From NCBI GenBank assembly GCA_964019695.1, contig OZ026518.1, forward strand, positions 73,543,254 through 73,607,253: a stretch of DNA of 64,000 nucleotides. Reading direction: 5' to 3'. This document shows positions 1 to 10,645 of the stretch, piece by piece. The notes under the pieces were generated by a model. It made no database searches, was not told the origin of the DNA, and saw nothing but the letters and a program-made list of their open reading frames with translations. The position numbers and the translations under genes are program-made. Every line of letters starts with the position of its first letter. Within the stretch, counting starts at the first letter, position 1. The stretch comes from Loripinus fragilis. Its lineage: Eukaryota > Mollusca > Bivalvia > Lucinida > Lucinidae.

Positions 1-89
1 GTGAATGGTGCGTCGCAACCAACACATTGTGGATGCTCTTCACCTTGTAGTAAGTATGAATGAGTGACTCTTGTATGACCTATGCGGAG

Positions 90-680
90 TCAAGCTAAAA
101 CTACTTCTTCTCTTCTAATGTTTCGAACAACTGATTGATATTCACCAATAGTTGGTTTGATGTCAAGAAGTTTATTACCAATGCTGTTATTCCATGAAGT
201 TTGCCATTCTTCCAAGATATATTTATTGATAGATGGCTTAAAATTGGAAAATGGAATTTTAAAAGAAGTTGTTTCTAATGAAAGCGATGTTTTTGCTTGC
301 TTATCTACCATCTCATTCCCTTGGATACCTATATGACTAGGAATCCAACAGAGAGAATTTCTTTATAAGCTAAAAGCTCATGACATTTTTCTAAAAGTTT
401 CTGAATCTGTGAATTCTTTGAACTGGTATGGTTCATTGCTTTCAATACAGAAAGCGAGTCAGAAAATATAATAAATTTATTGTTAGCATCGCAAGTGCTA
501 ATGAAATCTAAAGCTAGATCAATTGCTTTGGCTTCAGCAGTGAAAATTGATGAATCGTCAGGTATACGTTGCATATTACTATGGTTGTCTTATATAACAG
601 CACAACCAACCTTTGAGTCTTCCTTTGACCCATCTGTATAAATATGTTGGTAATTCTTATAACGACTTTGCATTTTTCTG
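90..680 (-). pseudogene. RNase H domain, LINE copy A (broken)
   Basis: Minus-strand RNase H remnant downstream of the RT. Visible pieces are the YTDGSKEDS Asp region near 645-620, the TAEAKAIDLALDF Glu motif, the FSDSLSVLKAMNH Asp motif, and VDKQAK near 300. The frame is lost between 330 and 365: in copy B the same stretch reads WIPSHIGIQGNE. The C-terminal Cys/His segment is only partly inside the window. Confidence 0.85.
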
Positions 681-1048
681 AAATCATCTTTTAATATGTG
701 TGGATTTGATTCAGATTTCTTCCCGGAATGTAAATCGAAAAGTATTTCAGGTGGTTTCATACACCAAGCTGGAATATTTGGTGTAAAATGTTTTTCAATA
801 TTTTGTGGTTTGATATTAGCAGATTATAAGAGTGGTGAAATTCTGATGCCAAATGATTTAATAGCTTTAGGTTTTTGTTCATATAAATTAACATAATTTG
901 GTGGGAATGTAACTTCATGAGCAGGATTTGATGGGTTAGCAGCAAGTCTTATAGCATATTGCAAAGAGAGTTTCTCTCTTCGTGAGTATAGTGATGGTTC
1001 ATCTGCTTCCACATAGAGACTAGCAACAGGAGAAGTTCTAAAAGCCCC

Positions 1049-2040
1049 TTAAGCTAATCTAAGTCCTTGGTTATATATAGGATCAAGCATTTGAAGATAT
1101 GATTTTCGTGCAGAGCCATATATAATACAGCCATAGTCTAATTTTGACCGGACTAGAGACCGATACAGCTTGAGAAGTGTAGTTCGGTCTGCACCCCAAG
1201 AAGTATGGGAAAGCACTTCTAAAAGATTTAATGCTTTTAAACATTTAGCTTTGAGATATTTAATATGGGGTATAAAACTGAGTTTTCTATCAAATAAAAT
1301 GCCAAGGAATTTAGATTCCTCAACAACTGGAATTGGTGATCCATATAAATGTAAAACCGGATCATCATGTTGCTTGCGCAACTGACAGAAATGTACACAC
1401 TGTGTTTTTGATTTGGAAAACTTAAAGCCATTGCGTGTTGCCCAATTTTCAATCTTGTGTTGCCCAATTTTCAATCTTATTTAAATTTTGTTGCAGTTGG
1501 CGTTCAATCGTCGCCATGCTTTTTGAGCGATAACAGATACAGAAGTCATCAACATATAATGAGCAATCAGTAAGATTACCTAAACATTTCACAATATCAT
1601 TAATTTTAATGCTAAAAAGTGTTGTTGATAGAACGCCTCCTTGAGGTACACCTTGCTCCTGGTCATAATAGTCAGACAAAGAGGAGCCAACTCGGACTTG
1701 CATGATGCGATCTGCAAGAAAGTTTTCAATGAATGTAGGAAGTCTACCTCTTAATCCTAATTTGTGGATATCTTTTAAAATGCCATATCTCCACGTGGTA
1801 TCATAAGCTTTTTCCAATTCAAAAAACACAGCAACTACATGTTCCTTTTAAATAAAGGCATAACGTATGAAGATTTCCAATCTAACTAAATTATCAGTTG
1901 TACTGCGGTCAGATCTGAATCCAGACTGGAACCGCGATATATGATTATCGGATTCTAAAAACCAAGTAAGTCTTTTATTCATCATTCTTTCAAGTGTTTT
2001 ACATAGACAACTTGTTAAAGCTATAGGTCTATAATTATTA
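1049..2040 (-). pseudogene. Reverse transcriptase domain, LINE copy A (broken)
   Basis: Reading the minus strand from 2040: NNYRPIALTS, then FRSDRSTTDNL, an in-frame stop, FFELEKAYDT (the first catalytic Asp region, normally F-D-L-E-K-A-Y-D), GVPQGGVLSTTLF, and the catalytic box YVDDFCICY. The frame breaks at a 22-bp duplication near 1460 and continues as FKFSKSKTQCVHF through the thumb/connector (KLYRSLVRSKLDYG) to a nonsense codon near 1050. The motifs and their order are those of LINE RTs; the breaks show it is inactive. Its host neighbours give no sign of domestication. Confidence 0.9.
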
Positions 2041-2064
2041 TTTGTTTGTTTGTTTGTTTGTTTG
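2041..2064. repeat. (TTTG)6 tract = 3' tail of LINE copy B
   Basis: Six TTTG units on the plus strand, i.e. (CAAA)n at the 3' end of the minus-strand LINE copy B. It is followed by the 3'-UTR end, which begins GGTTCTTAACGACGCATCAA. Such short tandem tails are typical of I-group LINEs. The same tail type ends the tRNA SINEs elsewhere in this window. Confidence 0.85.
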
Positions 2065-2368
2065 GTTCTTAACGACGCATCAACCCTTGTGGGTCATTAG
2101 CGTCAGACAGTTTTAAACTAAACATGATGAAGATGGAAAAAGTAAAAATTTATAAGATAAAATAAAAGGAATGATGTTGATGAGATTGTATAATGATAAT
2201 TAGTTGAAATACGATTGTTGACAGGAGAGACCACGTACAATATCTGACAGTTTCAAAGAGCTATTCAGATAACTGTACATGTTCTCTAACTGAACAGAAT
2301 ACAACATTAAAAAATCTGTTTTATGGTTTGATACAAATGTAAAACAAAACATGATTTTAAAATAGCAA

Positions 2369-3193
2369 TTAGATTTTGTATAAAAGATTTATTTGTCTTA
2401 AAAATGTCATAATACTATCAATATGTATATCTTGAAATAATTCTTTCATGTTAGCAACATGGAAACAATTATTTCTTACTTGTGCAAAGTCGCCACATTC
2501 CAAAAGGAAGTGACGTACAGTGAATGGAGCGTCGCAACCAAAACATTGTGGGTGCTCTTCATCTAGTAGTAAGTAAGAATGTGTGACTCTTGTGTGACCT
2601 AAACGGAGTCGAGCCAAAACGACTTCTTCTTTTCTAAGGTTTCTAACAACTGATTGGTGTTCACCAATAGTTGGTTTTATCTCACGAAGTTTATTTCCAA
2701 TGCTGTTATTCCATGAAGTTTGCCATTGATCCAAGATATACTTATTTATAGATGGCTTAAAATTGGAAAATGGAATTTTAAAAGAAGTTGGTTCTAATGA
2801 AAGCGATGTTTTTGCTTGCTTATCTACCATCTCATTCCCTTGTATTCCTATATGACTGGGAATCCAACAGAGAACAATTTCTTTATTAGCTAAAAGCTCA
2901 TGACATTTTTCTAAAAGTTTCTGAATCTGTGGATTCTTTGAACTGGTATGGTTCATTGCTTTTAATACAGAAAGCGAGTCAGAAAATATAATAAATTTAT
3001 TGTTAGCATCACAAGTGCTAATGAAATCTAAAGCTAGATCGACTGCTTTGGCTTCAGCAGTGAAAATTGATGAATCGTCAGGTATACCTTGCATATTACT
3101 ATGGTTGTCTGATAAAACAGCACAACCAACCTTTGAGTCTTCCTTTGATCCATCAGTATAAATTTGATGGTAATTCTTATAACGACTTTGCAT
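2369..3193 (-). CDS. RNase H domain and C-terminal Cys/His region, LINE copy B
   Basis: A 274-codon open frame with the RNase H acidic residues in order: YTDGSKEDS (Asp), TAEAKAVDLAL (Glu), FSDSLSVLKAMNH (Asp), WIPSHIGIQGNEMVD (His...Asp). A C-terminal segment follows with CFGCDAPFTVRHFLLEC, a Cys-X2-Cys...His...Cys arrangement usual at the end of I-group LINE proteins. The Met start is simply the first Met after the upstream TGA; originally this was part of one long ORF with the RT. The domain is intact but its RT partner in this copy is interrupted. Confidence 0.85.
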   Translation of the reverse strand: MQSRYKNYHQIYTDGSKEDSKVGCAVLSDNHSNMQGIPDDSSIFTAEAKAVDLALDFISTCDANNKFIIFSDSLSVLKAMNHTSSKNPQIQKLLEKCHELLANKEIVLCWIPSHIGIQGNEMVDKQAKTSLSLEPTSFKIPFSNFKPSINKYILDQWQTSWNNSIGNKLREIKPTIGEHQSVVRNLRKEEVVLARLRLGHTRVTHSYLLLDEEHPQCFGCDAPFTVRHFLLECGDFAQVRNNCFHVANMKELFQDIHIDSIMTFLRQINLLYKI

Positions 3194-3241
3194 TTTTCTG
3201 AAATCATCTTTTAATATGTGTGGATTTGATTCAGATTTTTT

Positions 3242-3958
3242 TCAAGAATGTAAATCAAAAAGTATTTCAGGTGTTTTTATACACCAAGCTGGAATATTTG
3301 GTGTAAAATGTTTTTCAATATTTTGTGGTTTGATATTGGCAGATTCTAAGAGTGTTGAAATTCTGATGCCAAATGATTTAATAGCTTTAGATTTTTGTTC
3401 ATATAAATCAACATAATTTGGTGGGAATGTAACTTCATGAGCAGGATTTGATGGGTTAGCCGCAAGTCTTATAGCATATTGCAATGAGAGTTTCTCTCTT
3501 CGTGAGTATAGTGATAGTTCATCTGCTTCCACATAGAGACTAGCAACAGGAGAAGTTCTAAAAGCCCCTAAAGCTAATCTAAGTCCTTGGTTATGTATAG
3601 GATCAAGCATTTGAAGATATGATTTTCGTGCAGAGCCATATATAATACAGCCATAGTCTAATTTTGACCGGACTAGAGATCGATAAAGCTTGAGAAGTGT
3701 AGTTCGGTCTGCACCCCAAGACGTATGGGAGAGCACTTTTAAAAGATTCAATGCTTTTAAACATTTAGCTTTGAGATATTTAATATGGGGTATAAAACTG
3801 AGTTTTCTATCAAATAAAATGCCAAGGAATTTAGATTCCTCAACAACTGGAATAGGTGATCCATATAAATGTAAAACTGGATCATCATATTGCTTGCGCA
3901 ACTGACAGAAATGAACACACTGTGTTTTTGATTTGGAAAATTTAAAACCATTGCTTGT
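3242..3958 (-). pseudogene. Reverse transcriptase C-terminal part, LINE copy B
   Basis: Minus-strand frame entering from the N gap with FKFSKSKTQCVHFCQL (just after the YVDD box in copy A) and continuing through KFLGILFDRKLSF, KLYRSLVRSKLDYG and YSRREKLSLQYAIRL. It stops at a TGA at 3242 where copy A has a glycine codon, so it is a nonsense mutation inside what was one RT-RNase H polyprotein. The catalytic part of the RT would lie in or beyond the gap. Confidence 0.85.
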
Positions 3959-4158
3959 NNNNNNNNNNNNNNNNNNNNNNNNNNNNNNNNNNNNNNNNNN
4001 NNNNNNNNNNNNNNNNNNNNNNNNNNNNNNNNNNNNNNNNNNNNNNNNNNNNNNNNNNNNNNNNNNNNNNNNNNNNNNNNNNNNNNNNNNNNNNNNNNNN
4101 NNNNNNNNNNNNNNNNNNNNNNNNNNNNNNNNNNNNNNNNNNNNNNNNNNNNNNNNNN
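3959..4158. other. Assembly gap, 200 Ns
   Basis: Exactly 200 undetermined bases, a round number used for gaps of unknown size. It interrupts LINE copy B, consistent with near-identical LINE copies breaking the assembly. Confidence 0.99.
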
Positions 4159-4164
4159 CCACCA

Positions 4165-4265
4165 CTCAATTGCTCAAGCTAGGGTTGACTCGTGGAAGGT
4201 GAGTCTCAAACTAGCAGCCCTTCAATACCCAGTCTAACGCTCTACCAACTAACTGCATCTACTCT
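4165..4265 (-). repeat. tRNA-like SINE head fragment
   Basis: On the minus strand this contains AGTTGGTAGAGCGTTAGAC, a typical tRNA box-A-like stretch, followed by a degraded box-B region. No cloverleaf can be completed, so this is a SINE fragment and not a tRNA gene. Confidence 0.45.
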
Positions 4266-5130
4266 GCATTTTTTTTAATAATTCATTTTGAAAAATTGCT
4301 AGATTTTTTTAAAATAAAATTAATTTGAAGATCAAAAAATCAAGATAAGTTTCCCAGCACGCAAGGATTTAAAAATAATTCTTTCACCATAAATATTATT
4401 GAGCTTCACAAGCCAAAAGTGCTGTTCGAGGCTATTGGACTGTGCAAACCAGATTGGTTCATTTACGGGGCCTGATTTGGGCCAAAACTGTTCACAAAGG
4501 TAACATCAGCAGACTGGCTTTAGTATAGAGTCAGTCAAAGCAATACTCACGGAAGAACAGAACTCAGAAGCGGCCCATTAGAACTATAATATTTATATTG
4601 TATTGCATCAGCAAAAGCTGTTACTAGGCAATTACGATTCTATATTGATCTGTTATAGTCACCTGATCCGATGTCACCATGTGATCATGGCAGACTTTCC
4701 TCTTCAGAAGAAAAAGAGCTATTTGGATCGACGTGCACTATAAAGGGACAAATCTGCATGTCAAATCATGTGTGACAATTATTTAATAAATCCTGCATTC
4801 ATTAATTCATTCATTTTGTACTCTTTTTATTTAACCAAGGGTCCAATAATTTGATGCAAAATGCTGTTCTGGACTCACTAGTTTGCAGCTGGACGCATGG
4901 GAATATATCAAGTTCAAAAGTCATAGCTGAAGTCAAGTATTTATCGCAAATTTAACTGAGCAATCTAGATTGATGTGCATAACTTTTTTAACGTTCTGGC
5001 TATGCCATTGTTAACTGCTGATAAACTTTGCAAACCCTTTGAAATTCTCATGGTAGAGTCTTATAAGTGTTAAACTTAATGAATTTTTTTTTTAAAGTGA
5101 AGTTTGAAAAAAATCAGCAAAATCATACAA
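4266..5130. other. No recognisable feature
   Basis: AT-rich sequence without open frames. Around 4430-4530 there is a diverged piece of the piggyBac-type palindromic MITE (wording like CTGATTTGGGCCAAAACTGTT and CAGCAGACTGG), too decayed to bound. Confidence 0.5.
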
Positions 5131-5139
5131 ATAGAGGCT

Positions 5140-5270
5140 CTTACATGAGTGCTCATGTTTTATTTAATTTATTAAATGAGTCGGGGAAAAGAGATAAAAT
5201 GGGAGGCTTGCCGAGCATTTTATCTCTTTTTCACAACGAGTTTGATATATTCAGTAATACATGAGCATGA
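5140..5270. repeat. Small inverted-repeat element
   Basis: Inner arms AGAGATAAAATG and CATTTTATCTCT flank a GC-richer loop, and outer arms carry matching CATGAG/CTCATG blocks. It resembles a short MITE, but no target duplication can be identified. Confidence 0.4.
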
Positions 5271-5406
5271 TTGTTAGATTCTATTTATCATATGACATTA
5301 AGATTACTCTGAAATCTCATTTCTGCCGTAAAAACATTATAATTTTGTCATTATGTATGCAACGTTGTTATGGACGTTATAACGCTTCCCGAAAATCTGT
5401 AAACCA

Positions 5407-5814
5407 CTAGTGGTTTATCGATTTTATTGCATGGCATTTCACTCCCAGATGCGACATCATATGATAAAAAACCTTCCAACTGCAATTTGCACATTGCTTC
5501 CTGTATATGGGTAACAATAATTTAGTTATGGAGCCTAAAGTGTTATAAGGCGTCAACGAATAATTCCATTCACTGATGACACAGCTTGTTTCATGCACGA
5601 TTTAACAGTCATGCTTCCACGAGGCTACCATGCTGGCTCCCCCTGCTGACTCCATCACTGCTGACAGTGAACACATCATAAGCTCCACATAGTTCCTGTA
5701 TATGTGTCGACCAGCTGTTGTCCGGCCCAACTGTGAGTAATCAATGACTGTAACACGTACAAGAAACCATAGTGGCAGGCCGTCCACGCTGTTACAGAAA
5801 TTCTTCTCAGTCAT
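5407..5814 (-). other. Two adjacent minus-strand open frames, unknown
   Basis: Frames 5814-5602 (70 codons, contains VDGLPLWFLVRVTVIDYSQL and a C-terminal ...MVASWKHDC) and 5598-5407 (63 codons, YRKQCANCSWKVFYHMMSH) follow each other with only a stop between them. The composition looks more protein-like than the surrounding AT-rich DNA. I do not recognise the sequence; it may be a decayed gene or repeat-encoded fragment. No splice sites or start context support it as a host exon. Confidence 0.15.
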
Positions 5815-6054
5815 GATGTGATGAAATGTTAGATGACTGATGAGCTTTAAAATCTTTCCCGGCTCGTGACAACTTTTAAAAAGTCACCTGCTGATAACAT
5901 TTAATTTGCAGCAAACATTTTAGGACCCTGGATATGCGAGGATCCAGAAAGTTTTGTCAAAACTCTGATGTTTTTTTTTTTGTTCTTTTTGTTTTTTAAG
6001 TTGATGAGGAGCTAGAGGATCCAAATACCACTAAGAGTGGGCAAGCATCGCTCC

Positions 6055-6093
6055 GCCAGCGAAATGCCGCCATTTAAATGGCATTTCGCTGGC
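6055..6093. repeat. Perfect 14-bp-arm palindrome
   Basis: GCCAGCGAAATGCC at 6055-6068 pairs perfectly with GGCATTTCGCTGGC at 6080-6093 across an 11-base loop. It is probably the centre of a decayed foldback element. Confidence 0.7.
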
Positions 6094-6203
6094 AAGCTGA
6101 CGGTGGCTGGCTTGGTAGTCTTGTGATTTTTCAGGGGATCCGGACCAGTATTGCTAAGAACCCCTATATTTTTGTGATTTTGAAGGGGGGGTCCTGACCC
6201 TGT

Positions 6204-6227
6204 CCCCCCCCCCCCCCCCCCCCCCCC
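6204..6227. repeat. Poly-C tract (24 C)
   Basis: Uninterrupted homopolymer of about 24 C preceded by a G-rich run. Its exact length is likely uncertain in any assembly. Confidence 0.95.
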
Positions 6228-6239
6228 TGGATCTGCCCA

Positions 6240-7230
6240 TGCTAGATATGCGCAGATCAGGCTGGATTTGAATCCAAACTGATGCCACAGTTATTAAACT
6301 GAAAGATGTTTTAAAAAAGTTAATTCAATCTGTAGATCTGATGACAAAATAGCATGCAAAATTACCCGGTATGCATTTTTGACCTGCAGATGATAGCCAT
6401 AAGAGAAGAGCATGTTTTTTTTGAAAATCAGACTAGTGTTTTGGGCAATAATGCATCAAAAGGCAAAAAAATAGCTCTATCAGAATATCTCAAAGGGTAT
6501 TAGAATTATTGAGAGCAAAAGGTTTGCCAAATTAACTAAGTTCATTCAAGGAAGATAATTCAAACAAGAAGCAAGGGAGGGTAAGTATTCCTGCAAATGC
6601 TGTATCAACCCAATATGTATATACGTGTATATAGCTACTGAACATCATCAAAATAACTCAAAGAGTATAGAAGTTATGAAACACTCAAGGATTCCACTTT
6701 AAAAGTTCATTCAAGGGAGATAACTCAAACAGGAAGCAAGGGAAGATGTGACACAGCCTTTAAAAAAGACTATCAAATACAAGTTGGCTGCTTTTAAAAA
6801 GTCGCCAATAGTTTAGGTTTGGCAAATAGGTTGTTTTTATGACAGCATTCCTTTACTTTTATTATTATTATAATAGGTCTTGTTTAACAAATCTTAGAGT
6901 CAGCAGAATCTCGGACCCAATTATACTGGGTCCGAGGCAGAATAGGTGTTTGAAAAGATTATTTGTACAGATTGTATTATCAAGCATGAGCTCTTGCGAA
7001 TGAACCTTCGCTACTACATGTAGAAAATGTCTGACCAAAATATAGACCTTTAAGCCGCTGGGTAGGTTTTATAGGGTTTTACCAAACAATAAAGTACCAA
7101 AATTTTGTGTGCTCCCTAAAAATATTGATGTTTTTGTTTTCAATAAACCACACATCAATTTTCCATGTTTTGATTTTACCCATTGAATTTTCTCGGACGG
7201 TACAGAGGTCCAGGTAAGCTTTCAGTTCAA
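6240..7230. other. No recognisable feature
   Basis: AT-rich intronic or intergenic sequence. A loose duplication occurs: AAGAAGCAAGGGAGG near 6569 and AGGAAGCAAGGGAAG near 6730, each preceded by TTCATTCAAGG(A/G)AGATAA. I see no gene. Confidence 0.4.
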
Positions 7231-7239
7231 TTGGGTATT

Positions 7240-7750
7240 TACCCCACACGATTTTTATGAATTGCTTTTTTCCAAAAACAATTGCTTAAAATATTTTTTA
7301 CCCCACATAGATTTTTGAAATTGCTTATTTATAAGTTATAATTAAAGTACATGTACCTAATAATCTTAGTTAATAATTTGAATAATAATCTTAGTTTTCG
7401 TAATGGAAGAAACATACAGATTGAGTGACTTAAAGAACTTTGTGCAAATACTTTAGCCAGTAACTGAAAAATGACTTGCTTAATGTATCAAACTTCAAAG
7501 GAGACTAAGTAACGTCACAACAAAAGAAAGGCTTGAACTGGCTACCACACTAAGTGCTGCTAACATGGGATATATTCATATTTAGATCAGTTTGTTTTTT
7601 TCTTTTGCTTTTCCAAAATTTAATTGCTTTTCGCTACCCCTTCATTTATAAAACCATTGCTTTTTCCAAAATTTAATTCCTTTCTGTTACCCCTTCATTT
7701 GAAAACAATTGCTTTTTTCAAAAATTTAATTGCTTTAATACCCCCAAAAA
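7240..7750. repeat. Degenerate repeats built on AATTGCTTTTTCCAAAA and TACCCC
   Basis: Short degenerate units containing ATTGCTTTTTCCAAAAT and TACCCCTTCATTT recur at 7240-7330 and 7612-7750, two groups with about 60-bp spacing. The same words (ACCCAATT, ATTGC) recur inside the 19583-20274 element, suggesting remnants of one family. Confidence 0.5.
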
Positions 7751-7859
7751 GCGGCTTATCTGTTCCTCTGCAGTACATTTTGAGGTACAACATTAACATG
7801 CATTTAAAAGTAAAAAATAATCCAAATTTGCATTTATTACCTAATGTATAGATGTGACA

Positions 7860-8840
7860 TGGCTTTGAATTTTACTTATAGCGTTTCTTTTGTCAGTCAG
7901 TATATATTGATGACACTGAGTGATGAACAGACGCATAAAGGAAGTCCTTACCTAGGTTAGCTAAAAGAGGATTATCTTTTGTTTTAAAATAACTTCAGAG
8001 AAATATATTAGGATCCTCAAAATGCCTGTTACCAAAATTATACAAACTGTTCCATTCCACTGAACAAATTAGTCATTATAATAGCATCTGTTAGCATGCT
8101 CAAAAGGTTGCAAAAATTTAGTAAGAGTGCTTGAATGGAAAATTGGGATTTTTCTGTCTTGACTGGGGCCAGTCTAATACTTCCAACTAAAAATAAAAGA
8201 TACTCTTATTTTTTCTGGTGTATCAATTTGTTTTCAGAACTGATGCCAGTCTAGACTTAAAGTACCATCCAATACCATAAGTATGTCAAACAGTTTGGAT
8301 TTGGATGACAACCAACATTTTTCTAGTCTGATTAGGGTCTGAAAGGTTAATAGTAGGACTAGCATGCAAAGGGTCCATACATTTCATCTGGTACATGACT
8401 TTAGAGATGTCAGACTTTATGCATTTATGCATTCGCAAATCATCTCTGGGTAAGGCACCACATAAAGAATCTACTTGACTTTTGCCTCTTCAAAATCCAT
8501 GCATCGTGTAACTTGTATAATGTCATGTTATCTGTGCTTTAATAAGCTCCCTTTTTACTTTGGATTTCTGACTGACCAACTGTCTTATTATTCTCTTCAG
8601 CAGAATAGTGGCTAAATGTCATACCAGGTCGGCCTAGGTCAATCTTTGAAGAACATGATGCAATCAGAATTTCAAGATAGACTGGGAAACCAGAAAATGA
8701 CTATTCTATATTTACAAATGACATCAGTTTAATCTTAGACAGAGGTCCAATGATTGGTTACATTTGGTCACATGCTCCTCCATGGTACAGCTCTAATTCT
8801 CACCTTATATATTGTGTTTAGGTGCTCATGCACCTAAACA
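7860..8840. other. No recognisable feature
   Basis: AT-rich sequence with only short or unconvincing open frames and no clear repeat boundaries. Confidence 0.4.
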
Positions 8841-8844
8841 ATAA

Positions 8845-9450
8845 AACTAGAAATGTGTCCATGGGACACGGATGCCCCCGCTATTGCCAAATTCGCATAA
8901 ATAGGACATTGTCATTAACAAAGGGCCATAACTCTAATAATAATTGGTGGATTTTATCCATAATCGAACTTGACCTGTGTTTTATGATTACATACCTGTG
9001 TATGAAAAATGAATCCATTTCACCGATGTATTCAAAAGATATCGCCCGGAAACCATTTTTCATATCCAAGATCAAGGGCCATAACTCTGATAATAATTGG
9101 TGGATTTTACCCGTAATCGAACTTGACCTGTATTTTATGATTATATACCTGTGTATGAAATATGAATCCAATACATAACTGTATTCAAAAGATATCGCCC
9201 GGAAACCATTTTTCATTCGGAGATCAAGGGCCATAACTCCAATAATAATTGGTGGATTTTGTCCATATTCAAACTTGACCTGTATTTTATGATTATATAC
9301 CTGTGTATGAAATATGAATACAATACATCAATGTTTTCAAAAGATATCGCCCGGAAACCATTTTTCGTACGTAAGGGATGTACGTACGTACGGACAAGGG
9401 TGATGCTATATGCTCCCCCCCCCCATTATAAATGGCCGGGGCATAAAAAA
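8845..9450. repeat. Element with three tandem ~153-bp units
   Basis: A unit starting AAGGGCCATAACTCT repeats at 8921, 9074 and 9226 (periods 153 and 152) up to about 9370. Each unit contains TAATAATTGGTGGATTTT and GATATCGCCCGGAAACCATT. It is flanked on the left by AGAAATGTGTCCATGGGACA and on the right by ACGTACGTACGGACAAGGG, a C-run and GGCCGGGGCAT. The unit pattern is typical of abundant mollusc interspersed repeats; the class is not determined. Confidence 0.85.
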
Positions 9451-10124
9451 TTTACATGAGCATCATGAAGGCCATTAGATTATATTTGCTCACCTGAACT
9501 CATAATGCTGTAGGCACATACATGTAAATTAAGCAGAACTGAATCATTCAAGTTGAGCTACTTTGGTAGAGGGCAATCAGGCCTTTAGTAGGAAAATTAT
9601 TTTCTCCCAGAAGGAGCGAATTCTTTCCTTAAAGAGCAGTTCCTTTTGGTATGGAAAATCACTTTTACCTCATTTGATTTTTATTACGCATGTGTGTAAC
9701 TGAATGGGAGCTGCGCAAATGAATTTTCCCCTTCAAAAAAAAGTCTTGGTAGAACACTGACCTATACAGGCTGATCTGGGCATTCATTGTTCATCAATTT
9801 ACAGTACAGCTACATGTAGTCTCCTATGGAATCTGTTCATGATGGCATCAGAATATGTTTTTCAGCTTGCACATAACAAGTAGGGATATAGTTTAGCCTT
9901 GGCTCATAAGTTGGAGCAAAGAGTACAGACTTTTTTTAATGGCAGAATCCTTGAACTTTCCATGAACCCATAACGTTATTTTTTATTGAAGCTTCCAGAG
10001 CAGCATGAATTGGAAACTATTAGACGTAGAGATAATTCTGGCATCTTGTGTTGATGCTACTCAATGATCAATGCACTCAATAGCCTGGAGAACTTTGTGG
10101 CCACTTTGTTTTGGATATGAAATA

Positions 10125-10329
10125 CAGTAAAACCTGTCTTAAGCAGCCACTCAAAAAGATGACCAAAAATTGTTTTTGAAGACAGATTATTGCTTAATGC
10201 AAGTCAAAAGAATTGCAGAACAAGAGAGCATTCTGCAATACTTTCGACCTCCATTAAGCTACCATTTGTCTTTGAGACCTAGCTGTGTTTTGTCTATTTT
10301 TGAGTGGCCACTTAAGACTGGTTTTACTG
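10125..10329. mobile_element. TA-flanked MITE (mariner-like), copy 1
   Basis: Terminal inverted repeats CAGTAAAACCTGTCTTAAG and CTTAAGACTGGTTTTACTG, with inner arms ACTCAAAAA / TTTTTGAGT, are flanked by TA dinucleotides (10123-10124 and 10330-10331). Length is 205 bp with no coding capacity. The TA duplication and CAGT ends fit a Tc1/mariner-derived MITE. Confidence 0.85.
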
Positions 10330-10496
10330 TAAGAATTTTATGTATGATGTAAAAAAAATTATAAAGCGTGCAAGCTTTTGTATATGGACAGACAGACAGA
10401 TGGACAACAGGCTGCTCCCTTTATCCCCTGATCTTATCAGTCTTAGGAAAAAGAATGTTTGATTTAAACTATGGAATGTCAAACATTGGCAGAAAT

Positions 10497-10645
10497 CATA
10501 TCTAATTCCAAGGGCACATAACTCTGATATGGGCAAAAATATTCAGTCCACCTTAATTTGGGTCCACTTATGGCAGTATTAAATATATATCTAATTCCAA
10601 GGGCACATAACTCTGACATGGGCAAAAATATTAAGTCCACCTATA
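10497..10645. repeat. Tandem duplication, ~89-bp unit
   Basis: TCTAATTCCAAGGGCACATA followed by ACTCTGA(T/C)ATGGGCAAAAA and a GTCCACCT end occurs twice, starting near 10500 and 10589. Confidence 0.75.

Larger units (their letters stand above)
1..2040 (-). mobile_element. LINE copy A (I/Nimb-like non-LTR retrotransposon), 5'-truncated, decayed
   Basis: Minus-strand remnant of a non-LTR retrotransposon encoding a reverse transcriptase followed by RNase H. The order RT, connector, RNase H, C-terminal Cys/His segment fits the I superfamily; the Nimb-like assignment is inference. The 3' end lies before base 1: alignment with copy B, about 2520 bp to the right, shows roughly 150 bp of the ORF end missing. 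At 2040 the RT frame stops abruptly in the N-P-I-like region (NNYRPIALTS) and abuts the TTTG tract of copy B. Damage visible: an in-frame TAA near 1848, a 22-bp tandem duplication at 1437-1480 that shifts the frame, a TAA near 1050, and a lost frame around 345-360. Confidence 0.9.
2041..3958 (-). mobile_element. LINE copy B (I/Nimb-like), 3'-complete, cut by the assembly gap
   Basis: A second copy of the same LINE as 1-2040, in the same orientation and highly similar. It has an intact 3' end (about 300 bp of 3' UTR, 2065-2368, and a (CAAA)n tail). Its 5' part runs into the run of Ns. The RT/connector frame is open from the gap down to 3242, where a TGA replaces the Gly codon found in copy A (DLHSG there). 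The RNase H frame, 3193-2369, is intact. Confidence 0.9.

Noticed and set aside
8822..9234. Overlapping 118- and 117-codon frames on both strands
   Set aside because: Produced by the 153-bp tandem units (153 is a multiple of three), not by a gene.
9361..9390. ACGTACGTACG as a functional site
   Set aside because: Part of the end of an interspersed repeat; no reason to invoke regulation.
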